Part shown: positions 34,353 to 42,343 of the stretch, in pieces | How the letters are laid out: every line of letters starts with the position of its first letter | Numbering within the stretch: the stretch's first letter is position 1 | NCBI RefSeq assembly: GCF_028864635.1 | Contig: NZ_CP104850.1 | Span: forward strand, 750,001-814,000 | Direction: 5' to 3' | Length of the DNA: 64,000 nucleotides | DNA from: Cloacibacterium sp. TD35 | GTDB lineage: Bacteria > Bacteroidota > Bacteroidia > Flavobacteriales > Weeksellaceae | The notes under the pieces: generated by a model | The model's input: the letters and a program-made list of their open reading frames with translations, nothing else | Told to the model about the DNA's origin: nothing | The model's database searches: none | Program-made: the position numbers and the translations under genes

Positions 34353-35780
34353 ATGAAAAACAATGCAGTTATTATGATGGCTGTTTTAGCATTCTGTGTT
34401 GGCTTTGCACAGCAAAAGAAAACACTCAAAAATGTTTCTATATACACCACTGCCAAAAACCAAACAGAAAAATTTGAACTCAGTAAAGGCAGTTTTCAGA
34501 ATTTTCCTCAACCGAAGGAAACAGATATTTGCGTTTTTGTAGACCCAGATTTTAAATACCAAAAAATCACAGGAATTGGCGGAGCAATTACAGATGCTTC
34601 TGCAGAAACCTTTTATAAATTGCCTCAAGAAAAGCAAAAAGAATTTTTAGAAGCCTATTTTGGCAAAAATGGCTTACAGTATAACTTGATTAGAACCAGC
34701 ATGAATTCTAGTGATTTCAGCAGTGGAAGTTATACCTATGTAGAAGAAAATGATAAGGCGCTTAAAACCTTCAATGTTCAACATGATGAGCAATATAAAA
34801 TTCCGATGATTAAGGAAGCGCAAAAAATGATTGGCAAAAATTTCAAATTTTATTTCAGTCCGTGGTCTCCACCAGCTTGGATGAAAGATAACAATAATAT
34901 GTTGAGAGGCGGTAAACTGAAAAAAGAATACTATCAGCCTTGGGCAAATTATTACATTAAATTCATCAAAGAATACGAGAAAAGAGGAATTCCAGTTTGG
35001 GGTCTTTCTGTACAAAACGAACCCATGGCTACACAGACTTGGGAATCTTGTATCTATACCGCCGAAGAAGAAGCAGAATTTTTAGGAAAATATCTAGGGC
35101 CTACCCTTTGGAAAAACGGTTACAAAAATAAAGAAGTCATCATTTGGGACCATAATAGAGATTTATTATACCAAAGAGCTACTACTACATTAAGTAACCC
35201 TTTGGCGAATAAATACGCTACAGGAATAGGTTTCCACTGGTATGAAACATGGACGAAATCTCAACCGCTTTTCGAGAATGTAGAAGAAACCGCAAAAGCC
35301 TTTCCTAATAAGTTTCTCATCTTCACCGAAGGTTGTGTAGAAAAATTTAAATTCGAGGAAATCTACGATTGGAGGTTGGGCGAAATTTATGGTAAAAACA
35401 TGATTAATGATTTTAACAACGGAATTTCTGCTTGGACGGATTGGAACATTCTCTTAGATGAAAAAGGAGGTCCAAACCATGTAGGTAATTTCTGTTTCGC
35501 ACCCATTATCGCAGACACCAGAACCGGAGAATTACATTACACTGCAGAATATTATTACATAGGACATATTTCTAAATATGTACAAATGAACGCAAGAAGA
35601 CTAGGAACCGTTACCAATAGAGATTTTCTTCTCTCTACGTCATTTATGAATCCAAACGGACAAATGGTAGTAGTGGTGATGAATTCTTCTGACCGAGAAA
35701 CCCAATATAATCTTTGGATAGAAGGTCAGTCTGTAAGCGTAACATCCCCTGCAAATTCTATACAAACTATAGTTATTTGA
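34353..35780 (+). CDS. GH30-family glycoside hydrolase, periplasmic (divergent paralogue D)
   Basis: A 475-residue GH30 enzyme of a different subgroup from the other two. A type I signal peptide (VGFAQ, about residue 20) and no lipobox point to the periplasm. Acid/base Glu223 is in SVQNEPM and nucleophile Glu326 in IFTEGC. Other markers are ITGIGGAITDASAETFYKL, FSPWSPPAWMKDNN and AWTDWNILLDEKGGPNH, which resemble glucosylceramidase-type GH30 members. A beta-glucosidase or exo-beta-1,6-glucanase acting on imported oligosaccharides is inferred. It is the last PUL gene, before a perfect terminator. Confidence 0.88.
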   Translation: MKNNAVIMMAVLAFCVGFAQQKKTLKNVSIYTTAKNQTEKFELSKGSFQNFPQPKETDICVFVDPDFKYQKITGIGGAITDASAETFYKLPQEKQKEFLEAYFGKNGLQYNLIRTSMNSSDFSSGSYTYVEENDKALKTFNVQHDEQYKIPMIKEAQKMIGKNFKFYFSPWSPPAWMKDNNNMLRGGKLKKEYYQPWANYYIKFIKEYEKRGIPVWGLSVQNEPMATQTWESCIYTAEEEAEFLGKYLGPTLWKNGYKNKEVIIWDHNRDLLYQRATTTLSNPLANKYATGIGFHWYETWTKSQPLFENVEETAKAFPNKFLIFTEGCVEKFKFEEIYDWRLGEIYGKNMINDFNNGISAWTDWNILLDEKGGPNHVGNFCFAPIIADTRTGELHYTAEYYYIGHISKYVQMNARRLGTVTNRDFLLSTSFMNPNGQMVVVVMNSSDRETQYNLWIEGQSVSVTSPANSIQTIVI

Positions 35781-35795
35781 TTCGTTTTTCAGACG

Positions 35796-35826
35796 AAGGC
35801 GCATCCTAGGATGCGCCTTTTTTTAT
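35796..35826 (+). terminator. Terminator of the second PUL operon
   Basis: A perfect 11-bp stem, AAGGCGCATCC (35796-35806) with GGATGCGCCTT (35809-35819), followed by a long T-run. It marks the PUL boundary. Confidence 0.9.
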
Positions 35827-35864
35827 TTATTTTTGTAATTTTATTGAACCAAACAGATTTTCAG

Positions 35865-36581
35865 ATGAAGAAAGAAGAAGTTTCTCAGTTCTATGACCAG
35901 TTTTCCGAAAGACAAATAAAAATAGGAGTTAATGAAAGATTGATTTATTTGTTTAAAAAACTTAAAAAATTAGGACTTAATAAAAAATCTAAGATTTTAG
36001 AACTAGGTTGTGGAGTGGGAGCTTTTACCTATTTACTTTCAAAAAAAGTAGAACAAGGTTATGTAGAAGCGGTAGATTTAAGTGAAAAAAGTATAGAGAA
36101 TGCACAGAAAAACATCCAAAAAAGTAACGTAAGACTTTTTGTAGGAGACGTAGTGTATTATCAACCGAAAGAAACCGATTTTGATTTCATCACGCTGTTA
36201 GATGTAATAGAGCATATTCCAGTAGAAGAACATTTTAATTTATTTAAAAATCTAAGCTCATTTATTTCAGAAAAAACACTTTTGCTTATTAATATTCCGA
36301 ATCCAGAATACATTAAATATCTTCATCAGAATCTGCCAGATTCGCTTCAAGTAATAGACCAACCTATTGAGTTAACTACATTAGCAGAAAACCTCGATAA
36401 GAATGATTTAGAGATTATTTTCTTTCAGAAATATGGGATTTGGGAGCAAGAAGATTATCACCTTTTTGTAGTGAGAAAGAAACGTGAGTTTAAACTTCGT
36501 CATCTTGCTGACGAAAGAACACTAACCCAGAAAATCATTAAAAAACATCGTCAGAAAATAGACTTCATAAAATTTTCTTAA
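35865..36581 (+). CDS. Class I SAM-dependent methyltransferase
   Basis: A 238-residue cytoplasmic methyltransferase. SAM-binding motif I is ILELGCGVGAFTYLL; the acidic motif II is AVDLSEKSIENAQ; DFITLLDVIEHIP follows. The target (small molecule, lipid or protein) cannot be inferred. The start at 35865 is chosen because the open frame upstream runs through a TATTTTTG promoter element (35828-35835) and the previous terminator. The C-terminus is strongly basic (TQKIIKKHRQKIDFIKF). Confidence 0.82.
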   Translation: MKKEEVSQFYDQFSERQIKIGVNERLIYLFKKLKKLGLNKKSKILELGCGVGAFTYLLSKKVEQGYVEAVDLSEKSIENAQKNIQKSNVRLFVGDVVYYQPKETDFDFITLLDVIEHIPVEEHFNLFKNLSSFISEKTLLLINIPNPEYIKYLHQNLPDSLQVIDQPIELTTLAENLDKNDLEIIFFQKYGIWEQEDYHLFVVRKKREFKLRHLADERTLTQKIIKKHRQKIDFIKFS

Positions 36582-36630
36582 CAATCAGGATTACTCATCC
36601 ACAAATTCAATTTTTTTAGAAATTAAACAC

Positions 36631-36638
36631 TATTTTTG
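36631..36638 (+). promoter_or_regulatory. Promoter -7 element of the mutL operon
   Basis: TATTTTTG matches TANNTTTG and lies 18 bases before the mutL ATG. No clear TTG -33 element is visible. Confidence 0.5.
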
Positions 36639-36655
36639 GAGTTTCAATTATAGAA

Positions 36656-38434
36656 ATGTCAGATATTATTCAACTTTTACCAGATCATGTTGCCAATCAG
36701 ATTGCTGCAGGAGAAGTAGTGCAGAGACCTGCTTCTATTGTTAAGGAATTACTAGAAAACGCTATAGATGCTGGTGCTACTAAAATAGAACTGATTGTAG
36801 AAGAAGCGGGAAGAAATCTCATAAAAGTAGCAGATAACGGAAGCGGAATGTCTGAAACCGATGCTAGAATGGCGTTCGAAAGACACGCTACCTCTAAAAT
36901 TAGAACTACAGAAGATATTTTTCATATCGCTACCAAAGGTTTTCGTGGTGAAGCATTGGCTTCTATTGCTGCGGTAGCTCAGGTAGAACTCAAAACCAAA
37001 AAACAAGACGCAGAAATAGGAACCGTTATCTACATAGAAGGCGGAGAATTACAATTTCAGGAGCCTGCACAGACCACAGAAGGTGCTGTGTTTTCGGTGA
37101 AAAATCTGTTTTTTAATGTTCCAGCGCGTAGAAAATTTCTGAAATCCAACAATATAGAATTCAGACATATCATAGATGAATTCCAAAGAGTAGCTTTGGC
37201 TCACGAAAATTTAGAGTTTTCGCTCCATCATAATGATGAGGTGATTTTTAACCTCAGAAAAGGGAGCCAAATGCAGAGAATTGTAGATATCTTCGGCAGA
37301 AAATTGCATCCACTTTTGGTTCCTATCAAAGAAGATTTAGGTTGGGTAAAACTCAATGGTTTCGTGGGAAAACCAGAAGCAGCTAAAAAATCTAGAGGCG
37401 AACAGTTTTTCTTTGTCAATGGAAGATATTTTAGAAGCCCGTACTTAAACAGAGCGGTTCAAGAAGCTTTTGAAGGACTACTGCAAAGCAATTACAGCCC
37501 TAGTTTTTTCTTGTATTTGGAACTTGACCCAGAAAAAATAGATGTCAACATACATCCGCAAAAAACAGAGGTAAAATTTGAAGATGAGAATCTCATTTTT
37601 GCATTGATTCGTTCTACGATTAAAAAATCTTTGGGAATTTATAATGTAGCGCCAAGTTTAGATTTTGAGCGAAATGAACAAATGGATTCATTTTTTCCAC
37701 CAAAAGTAGATGCTGCGAAAAGTTATAACGCGCCAGGAATTCATATCGACAGAAATTTTAATCCGTTTAAAGATCAAATTCCTTCTAAAATTAATGATAC
37801 TGCTATGGTAAATCTTACTGAAATGTATCAACAAGAATCATCAGCTTTGCCATCTAAAATTAACCTTTTTGATGAAGAAGATGAGGATTTAGAAGAAGAT
37901 TTACTCAGACTGCCAAATGGATATTGGCTTTTCAATAAAGACCACAGAACTTTGATGCTCGATTTGGGAAGAATTCACCAAATTGTCTTAGCTGAAAACC
38001 GTAAAATTGTTTCTAAAAATAAGAAAAGTCAAAGTTTGCTGTTTTCTTTAGAGTATCATTTAAATGAAATCGAAAAAAATAAGTTTCGTTCGATAAAAAA
38101 ATACTTGCCAGATTTAGGTTTTGATATAGTTCTTGCAGAAGATAATGTGCTGAGAATAAATGCAGTGCCCGAAGATGTGAAAGAATCTCAAGTAATTAAG
38201 TTTTTAGAAAATCTTTTCGAAATTTTAGAATACAAAACCGAAGAAGAATTTTTAGAAAATTATAATAATCAATGGATTAGAACCAATGCGAAATCTAAGT
38301 TTGACTTTCTATATAAAACCGAAGTGGAACAAATTTTGAAGGATTTTATTAAGCTAGGTTTCCCAGAATTTACACCAAAGGGTAACAGAACCTTTGTAGA
38401 AGTTCCTACAGAAGAATTAAAAAATAAATTTTAA
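36656..38434 (+). CDS. mutL: DNA mismatch repair protein MutL
   Basis: A 592-residue GHKL ATPase that couples MutS mismatch recognition to strand excision. N-terminal ATPase motifs are intact: KELLENAIDAGA, DNGSGM and GFRGEALASIAAV, with KSNNIEFRHI and NVNIHPQKTEVKF further on. In the C-terminal dimerisation domain the endonuclease motif DQHA(x)2E(x)4E is replaced at D436 by DLGRIHQIVLAE, and the CPHGRP-type motif near the end reads TPKGNRTF. A clamp-binding-like QSLLF is retained. It is first in a tight operon with rhomboid, EEP and lipoprotein genes. Confidence 0.95.
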   Translation: MSDIIQLLPDHVANQIAAGEVVQRPASIVKELLENAIDAGATKIELIVEEAGRNLIKVADNGSGMSETDARMAFERHATSKIRTTEDIFHIATKGFRGEALASIAAVAQVELKTKKQDAEIGTVIYIEGGELQFQEPAQTTEGAVFSVKNLFFNVPARRKFLKSNNIEFRHIIDEFQRVALAHENLEFSLHHNDEVIFNLRKGSQMQRIVDIFGRKLHPLLVPIKEDLGWVKLNGFVGKPEAAKKSRGEQFFFVNGRYFRSPYLNRAVQEAFEGLLQSNYSPSFFLYLELDPEKIDVNIHPQKTEVKFEDENLIFALIRSTIKKSLGIYNVAPSLDFERNEQMDSFFPPKVDAAKSYNAPGIHIDRNFNPFKDQIPSKINDTAMVNLTEMYQQESSALPSKINLFDEEDEDLEEDLLRLPNGYWLFNKDHRTLMLDLGRIHQIVLAENRKIVSKNKKSQSLLFSLEYHLNEIEKNKFRSIKKYLPDLGFDIVLAEDNVLRINAVPEDVKESQVIKFLENLFEILEYKTEEEFLENYNNQWIRTNAKSKFDFLYKTEVEQILKDFIKLGFPEFTPKGNRTFVEVPTEELKNKF

Positions 38435-38449
38435 CACATTAAAATCAAT

Positions 38450-39157
38450 ATGTTTCAAAATATAACACCCATCACCAAAAATATTATCATCCTGAATGTG
38501 ATTATTTTCATTCTATCGATGCTTATTCCGCAATCTTATCAATATCTAGCGGCTTTTTTCCCTACATCTCCTTATTTTAAATCTTGGCAGATTATTACAC
38601 ATATGTTTATGCATGGAGGTTTTATGCACATTGCTTTTAATATGCTTACTTTCGCGAGTTTTGGGCCAGTTTTAGAGAGGTTTTTAGGAGAAAAGAAATT
38701 TGTTATTTTATATTTTCTTTCTGGTTTAGGTGCTTTTGTGCTTTTTAATCTTTGGGAATATTATCAGTTATACAAAGATGCTCAGCCACTTATTGTAGAA
38801 GGTTTACAATTTTCGGATATTTTGAAGGGTGATTTTGGAAAATTTCCAGTAAGATTAGAAGGGAATGCACAGAATATAGTAAACATACTTTCTACACCTA
38901 TGGTTGGTGCTTCTGGAGCTATTTTCGGTGTAATTGCTGCGTTTTCTTTGTTGTATCCTAACGCAGAAATGATGATTATGTTTATTCCATTTCCGATTAA
39001 AGCAAAGGTTTTATTTCCTATTGCTATTATTGTTTCTCTGTATTTAGGGTTTTCAGGAAGTGGAGGAAATATTGCACATTTTGCACATATTGGCGGCGCT
39101 TTAGTGGGGTATATTTTAGTGAAAATTTGGGGTAGAAACAGATATAGAATTAATTAA
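38450..39157 (+). CDS. Rhomboid-family intramembrane serine protease
   Basis: A 235-residue inner-membrane protein with six to seven membrane segments. The rhomboid signatures are present: ITHMFMHGGFMHIAFNML (HxxxN-type segment), the catalytic Ser155 in GASGAIFG and His213 in HFAHIGGALVGY. It would cleave membrane-spanning substrates within the bilayer; targets are unknown. An extra loop of about 40 residues (YYQLYKDAQPLIVEGLQF onward) separates the third segment from the Ser segment. It starts 15 bases after mutL. Confidence 0.92.
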   Translation: MFQNITPITKNIIILNVIIFILSMLIPQSYQYLAAFFPTSPYFKSWQIITHMFMHGGFMHIAFNMLTFASFGPVLERFLGEKKFVILYFLSGLGAFVLFNLWEYYQLYKDAQPLIVEGLQFSDILKGDFGKFPVRLEGNAQNIVNILSTPMVGASGAIFGVIAAFSLLYPNAEMMIMFIPFPIKAKVLFPIAIIVSLYLGFSGSGGNIAHFAHIGGALVGYILVKIWGRNRYRIN

Positions 39158-39160
39158 TCA

Positions 39161-40150
39161 GTGGGGATTTTCAGAAGTATTTTTACCGTTGCTCATGTAG
39201 TAATTGTATTGCTTTTAGGAGCAACAATGCTTAATGCTTATATCCCACCAAAAGTATTTTCTCTACTCAATTTATTATCATTGGCATTTCCTATTTTAAT
39301 GATTGCCAATTTGTTACTCTGTTTTTTCTGGATATTTTCTTGGCGTAAAAGAGCTTTTATTTTTCTGCTGATTTCTACATTATTTTTAACCCCTGTAAGA
39401 AGATGGATTAATTATTCTGAACAGAAAAATGTAAAGGAAGATTTTAAAGTCCTCACGTTTAATAATAAAGTAAATGAATACGGAAAAGAAGAGGTGGAAA
39501 GTTATATTAATTCTTTCGAGGCAGATTTTGTTTTTCTACAAGAAGCGGGCTATTCTCAATCGGGAAATCCTATTCTAGGAGAAATGAAATATTCTTTTCA
39601 CAATCCTATCATCAGTTTTTATTCTAAATATGAAATTATAGAAAAAGGACCTATTGCTTTTGTGAATAATGGAGATGCCATCTATGCAGATGTAATAGTC
39701 AAGGGAAAAAGAATACGCTTTGTAAATGTTTATTTAGAACCATTTCAGCTGCATAAATCTATGGTAAAACCTACAGATGATTTAGAGGAGAACGGAGCCA
39801 AAGCCAAAAGTCTCGTGCGTAGATTTATTCCGGTTTTTAAAACACACGAAGAGCAAGTACAAATTTTGAAAAATTTTGTAAAAAAGTCTCCTTATCCTGT
39901 TATCTTGGCTGGAGATTTTAACTCGGTTCCTAATTCATATGAGTATTATACCATTTCAGAAGTTTTGAAAGACTGTTTTTTAGAGTCAGGTACAGGCCTT
40001 GCCACCAGTTTTCATGATTATAAAATTCCTATCAGAATAGATTATGTATTTTCTTCGGAGAATTTGAAATCAACCTATTACAAAGTAGACCGGAACCAAA
40101 AATTATCAGACCATTATCCTGTTTTAGTGAAATTTAATTTAAAGGATTAA
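39161..40150 (+). CDS. Membrane-anchored endonuclease/exonuclease/phosphatase-family protein
   Basis: A 329-residue protein with about three N-terminal membrane segments (residues 5-85) and a C-terminal EEP domain facing away from the cytoplasm. Motifs are VFLQEAG (metal Glu), FVNVYLEPF, ILAGDFNSVPNS and SDHYPVLVKF. The catalytic role (nuclease or phosphodiesterase) is unknown. The GTG start at 39161, 3 bases after the rhomboid stop, is preferred because it keeps the first membrane segment whole; the next ATG would cut into it. Confidence 0.85.
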   Translation: MGIFRSIFTVAHVVIVLLLGATMLNAYIPPKVFSLLNLLSLAFPILMIANLLLCFFWIFSWRKRAFIFLLISTLFLTPVRRWINYSEQKNVKEDFKVLTFNNKVNEYGKEEVESYINSFEADFVFLQEAGYSQSGNPILGEMKYSFHNPIISFYSKYEIIEKGPIAFVNNGDAIYADVIVKGKRIRFVNVYLEPFQLHKSMVKPTDDLEENGAKAKSLVRRFIPVFKTHEEQVQILKNFVKKSPYPVILAGDFNSVPNSYEYYTISEVLKDCFLESGTGLATSFHDYKIPIRIDYVFSSENLKSTYYKVDRNQKLSDHYPVLVKFNLKD

Positions 40151-40154
40151 GAAT

Positions 40155-40529
40155 ATGAAGAAAATAGCCTTTTTATTAGCCAGTTTTATATTGCTTTCTT
40201 GTTGGAAAAACAACAAAGAGGGAGAACAATATTACGCAGAAGATAATTCTCCTATTGATACAACTTTGGTAGATTCTGTAGTGGGGCAAACTTCTTTTTC
40301 GGTAGTGAATTCTGCTATAGAAGATGCTAAAAAAGCACCTGTTTTAAAACAAGATACTGCTAAAACTCCCGAACAGAAATTAGCCGAAGAAAAGAAAAAA
40401 ATAGAACAAAAAAAGAAATCTGAATTAGAGAAAAAAATAGCGGAGCAAAGCGCTGCTAAAAATGCAGAAAAAGAAAAAGCTCAGCAAGAAAAAAAAGTAG
40501 ATGAATTAATTACTTCAGAAAAAGAATAG
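40155..40529 (+). CDS. Small lysine/glutamate-rich lipoprotein
   Basis: A 124-residue lipoprotein (lipobox LLSC, Cys16). The C-terminal half (about residues 70-124) is almost entirely Lys, Glu, Ala and Gln and predicts a long charged helix or coiled coil. No domain is recognised. It is the last gene of the mutL operon, 4 bases after the EEP gene, and is followed by a terminator. Confidence 0.7.
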   Translation: MKKIAFLLASFILLSCWKNNKEGEQYYAEDNSPIDTTLVDSVVGQTSFSVVNSAIEDAKKAPVLKQDTAKTPEQKLAEEKKKIEQKKKSELEKKIAEQSAAKNAEKEKAQQEKKVDELITSEKE

Positions 40530-40562
40530 TTCTTTTCTGTAATTTTTAGTTCTTTAAAAAAC

Positions 40563-40591
40563 AAAAAGTCTCATAAAATGAGACTTTTTTT
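40563..40591. terminator. Terminator of the mutL operon (probably bidirectional)
   Basis: AAAAAGTCTCAT / ATGAGACTTTTTT around a short A loop; it also faces the convergent gene ending at 40622. Confidence 0.8.
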
Positions 40592-40621
40592 GATGTGATG
40601 TGAAAATATTAACCCTAAATT

Positions 40622-41215
40622 TTATTTTAGATATATGATTTTATTGAAGGTGTTATCGCCTTTTTCTACACTGATTATGTAAGCATCTGCATTTTCTGGG
40701 TTTAAATCAAATTGTACAATCAGTTCTCCATTGTTTGGAGCTAGGGTTTGGTTATAATAAACAGTATTTGTTAAATCTTGAACAGAAACTGTTACTCCAT
40801 CAGTTAATTTAGGCATCAAAAGTTTTACATGATTACCTTCGATGGTGTATTCTGGCTTGAAAATTTCTGAAACAGGTGTTTTCTCTATTGAAGCATTGTT
40901 TTTGTCAATAGTAATTTTATATTTTTCGATTTTAGAATCAGATTCTGCTACTAGATAATAATTTCCAGCAGGGAAATTTTTAAAATCATACGTTCTAGAA
41001 ACCTCATCATATTTTTTCACTTTTTCAGCAAAAAGTTCTCCTTTCTTGTCATTGTAAACATATAGCGCTACATTCTTTGCATTCGTCATTTGAAAGCTTA
41101 GTTTTTTTGCACTGATGTTGTCAATAGAGATGGAAAAATCTTTGTCATTGGCCATTACATTAGCCGAAATAAATAGAAATCCTATAAGGAAGCTGAATTT
41201 TAATAAATTTTTCAT
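40622..41215 (-). CDS. Secreted beta-sandwich protein of unknown function
   Basis: A 197-residue exported protein. The signal peptide (FLFISANVMA) is followed by a strand-rich sequence with repeated patterns such as AKKLSFQMTNAKNVALYVYND and PAGNYYLVAESDSKIEKYKI, consistent with Ig-like or DUF3244-like folds. Function unknown. The ATG at 41215 gives the signal peptide; an in-frame ATG at 41242 adds residues without sense. A good minus-strand promoter lies upstream, and an AraC gene is divergent. Confidence 0.65.
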   Translation of the reverse strand: MKNLLKFSFLIGFLFISANVMANDKDFSISIDNISAKKLSFQMTNAKNVALYVYNDKKGELFAEKVKKYDEVSRTYDFKNFPAGNYYLVAESDSKIEKYKITIDKNNASIEKTPVSEIFKPEYTIEGNHVKLLMPKLTDGVTVSVQDLTNTVYYNQTLAPNNGELIVQFDLNPENADAYIISVEKGDNTFNKIIYLK

Positions 41216-41254
41216 AATGATAATTGTTAGTGTGTTAGTCAATTAAGTACAATG

Positions 41255-41288
41255 CAAATCTAGACCTGAAATTTGGGTTATTTTACAA
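41255..41288 (-). promoter_or_regulatory. Promoter of the secreted beta-sandwich gene
   Basis: On the minus strand, TTG (41286-41288), a 23-base spacer and TAGATTTG (41255-41262). About 40 bases before the start codon. Confidence 0.6.
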
Positions 41289-41314
41289 GATAATTTTCTT
41301 ATATATGTTCTATT

Positions 41315-41365
41315 TTAACATTAATACAAAATTAACATTAATTTAAAGATAAAATAGTATATTTG
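41315..41365 (+). promoter_or_regulatory. araC-type promoter with paired TTAACATTAAT repeats
   Basis: TATATTTG (41358-41365) is a consensus -7 box. TTAACATTAAT occurs at 41315-41325 and 41332-41342 as direct repeats 17 bases apart; the second covers the expected -33 position. Paired direct repeats are typical AraC-family binding sites, so autoregulation, and perhaps control of the divergent gene, is likely. Confidence 0.55.
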
Positions 41366-41384
41366 TTTCTCGAAATACAACAAA

Positions 41385-42257
41385 ATGAAGCAGTCAAGTC
41401 CTACATATGAAGCAGTTAACCCCAATATTGGAAGTAGTTTTTCTTGTTTCAAATTCCTTCAAAATGAAAATTTAAAATCTAATTTTTGGCACTACCACCC
41501 AGAAATAGAATTGGTTTTTGTAGGTGGAGGTTCAGGAAAAAGACAAATTGGTAGCACCATTTCTTATTTTACTAAGGGAGATTTGGTTTTAATAGGCAGT
41601 AATTTGCCGCATTGTGGTTTAACCAATGAAAATACCAGAAATGAGTACGAAATTGTAGTTCAGTTTTTGCCAGATTTTTTAGGAGCTCATATTTGGAAAA
41701 CACCTGAAATGAAGAAGATTACGAATTTATTAGATGCTTCAAAAGGTGGAATTGTGTTTGGTGAATCTGTTAAAAAATTTTTAGAAAGTAAAATTTTAGA
41801 AATGTATGAGGCGACTTCATTAGACAAATTGATTAAATTTTTAGACATTTTAAATGTTCTTGCCAATACCGATGATTTCAAAATTTTAAATGCTGGAAAT
41901 TTCTATATCCAAACTCAAGTGGAAGATAATGAGAGAATTAACCTCATTTTCAATCACGTAAAAAATAAATTCAAAGAGCAAATTACTTTAGAAGAGGTAG
42001 CAAATCTCGCCAATATGACGGAGCCTTCCTTTTGCAGATATTTTAAAAAAATTACCAATAAAACGTTTACACAGTTTGTGAATGAATATCGCATCATTCA
42101 TTCTATGAAGTTATTGGCGGAGAAGCCTTTGAGCATTAACGAGATATGTTATGAAAGCGGATTTAATAACTTTAGTTATTTCAATAAAACCTTTAAAGAA
42201 TATACGCAGAAAAGCCCATCTCAATACCGAAAAGAGTTTAAAAATATTATTGAATAA
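41385..42257 (+). CDS. AraC-family transcriptional regulator
   Basis: A 290-residue regulator. The N-terminal cupin-like sensor (about residues 20-100) includes HYHPEIELVFVGGGSG and PHCGLTNEN. The C-terminal double helix-turn-helix (about 190-290) includes ITLEEVANLANMTEPSFCRYF and the family signature INEICYESGFNNFSYFNKTF, ending SPSQYRKEF. The ligand is probably a small sugar or similar molecule, but this is not determined. It is divergent from a secreted protein gene; paired repeats in its promoter are its probable operator. Confidence 0.92.
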   Translation: MKQSSPTYEAVNPNIGSSFSCFKFLQNENLKSNFWHYHPEIELVFVGGGSGKRQIGSTISYFTKGDLVLIGSNLPHCGLTNENTRNEYEIVVQFLPDFLGAHIWKTPEMKKITNLLDASKGGIVFGESVKKFLESKILEMYEATSLDKLIKFLDILNVLANTDDFKILNAGNFYIQTQVEDNERINLIFNHVKNKFKEQITLEEVANLANMTEPSFCRYFKKITNKTFTQFVNEYRIIHSMKLLAEKPLSINEICYESGFNNFSYFNKTFKEYTQKSPSQYRKEFKNIIE

Positions 42258-42276
42258 TAACTTTTAGAAGCAATAA

Positions 42277-42310
42277 AAAACTCCCGAATATCAATTTTCG
42301 GGAGTTTTTA
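42277..42310. terminator. Bidirectional terminator between araC-type gene and sufS
   Basis: AAAACTCCCGAA (42277-42288) with TTCGGGAGTTTTT (42297-42309). Confidence 0.85.
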
Positions 42311-42343
42311 TTTATATCAGTTCAATTTTGAAATTTTTAAAAT

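Noticed and set aside
40569-40584. GTCTCAT-AAA-ATGAGAC as a third copy of the susC palindrome
   Set aside because: It is the stem of a terminator with a T-run between convergent genes; similarity to TCTCA-N3-TGAGA is coincidental.
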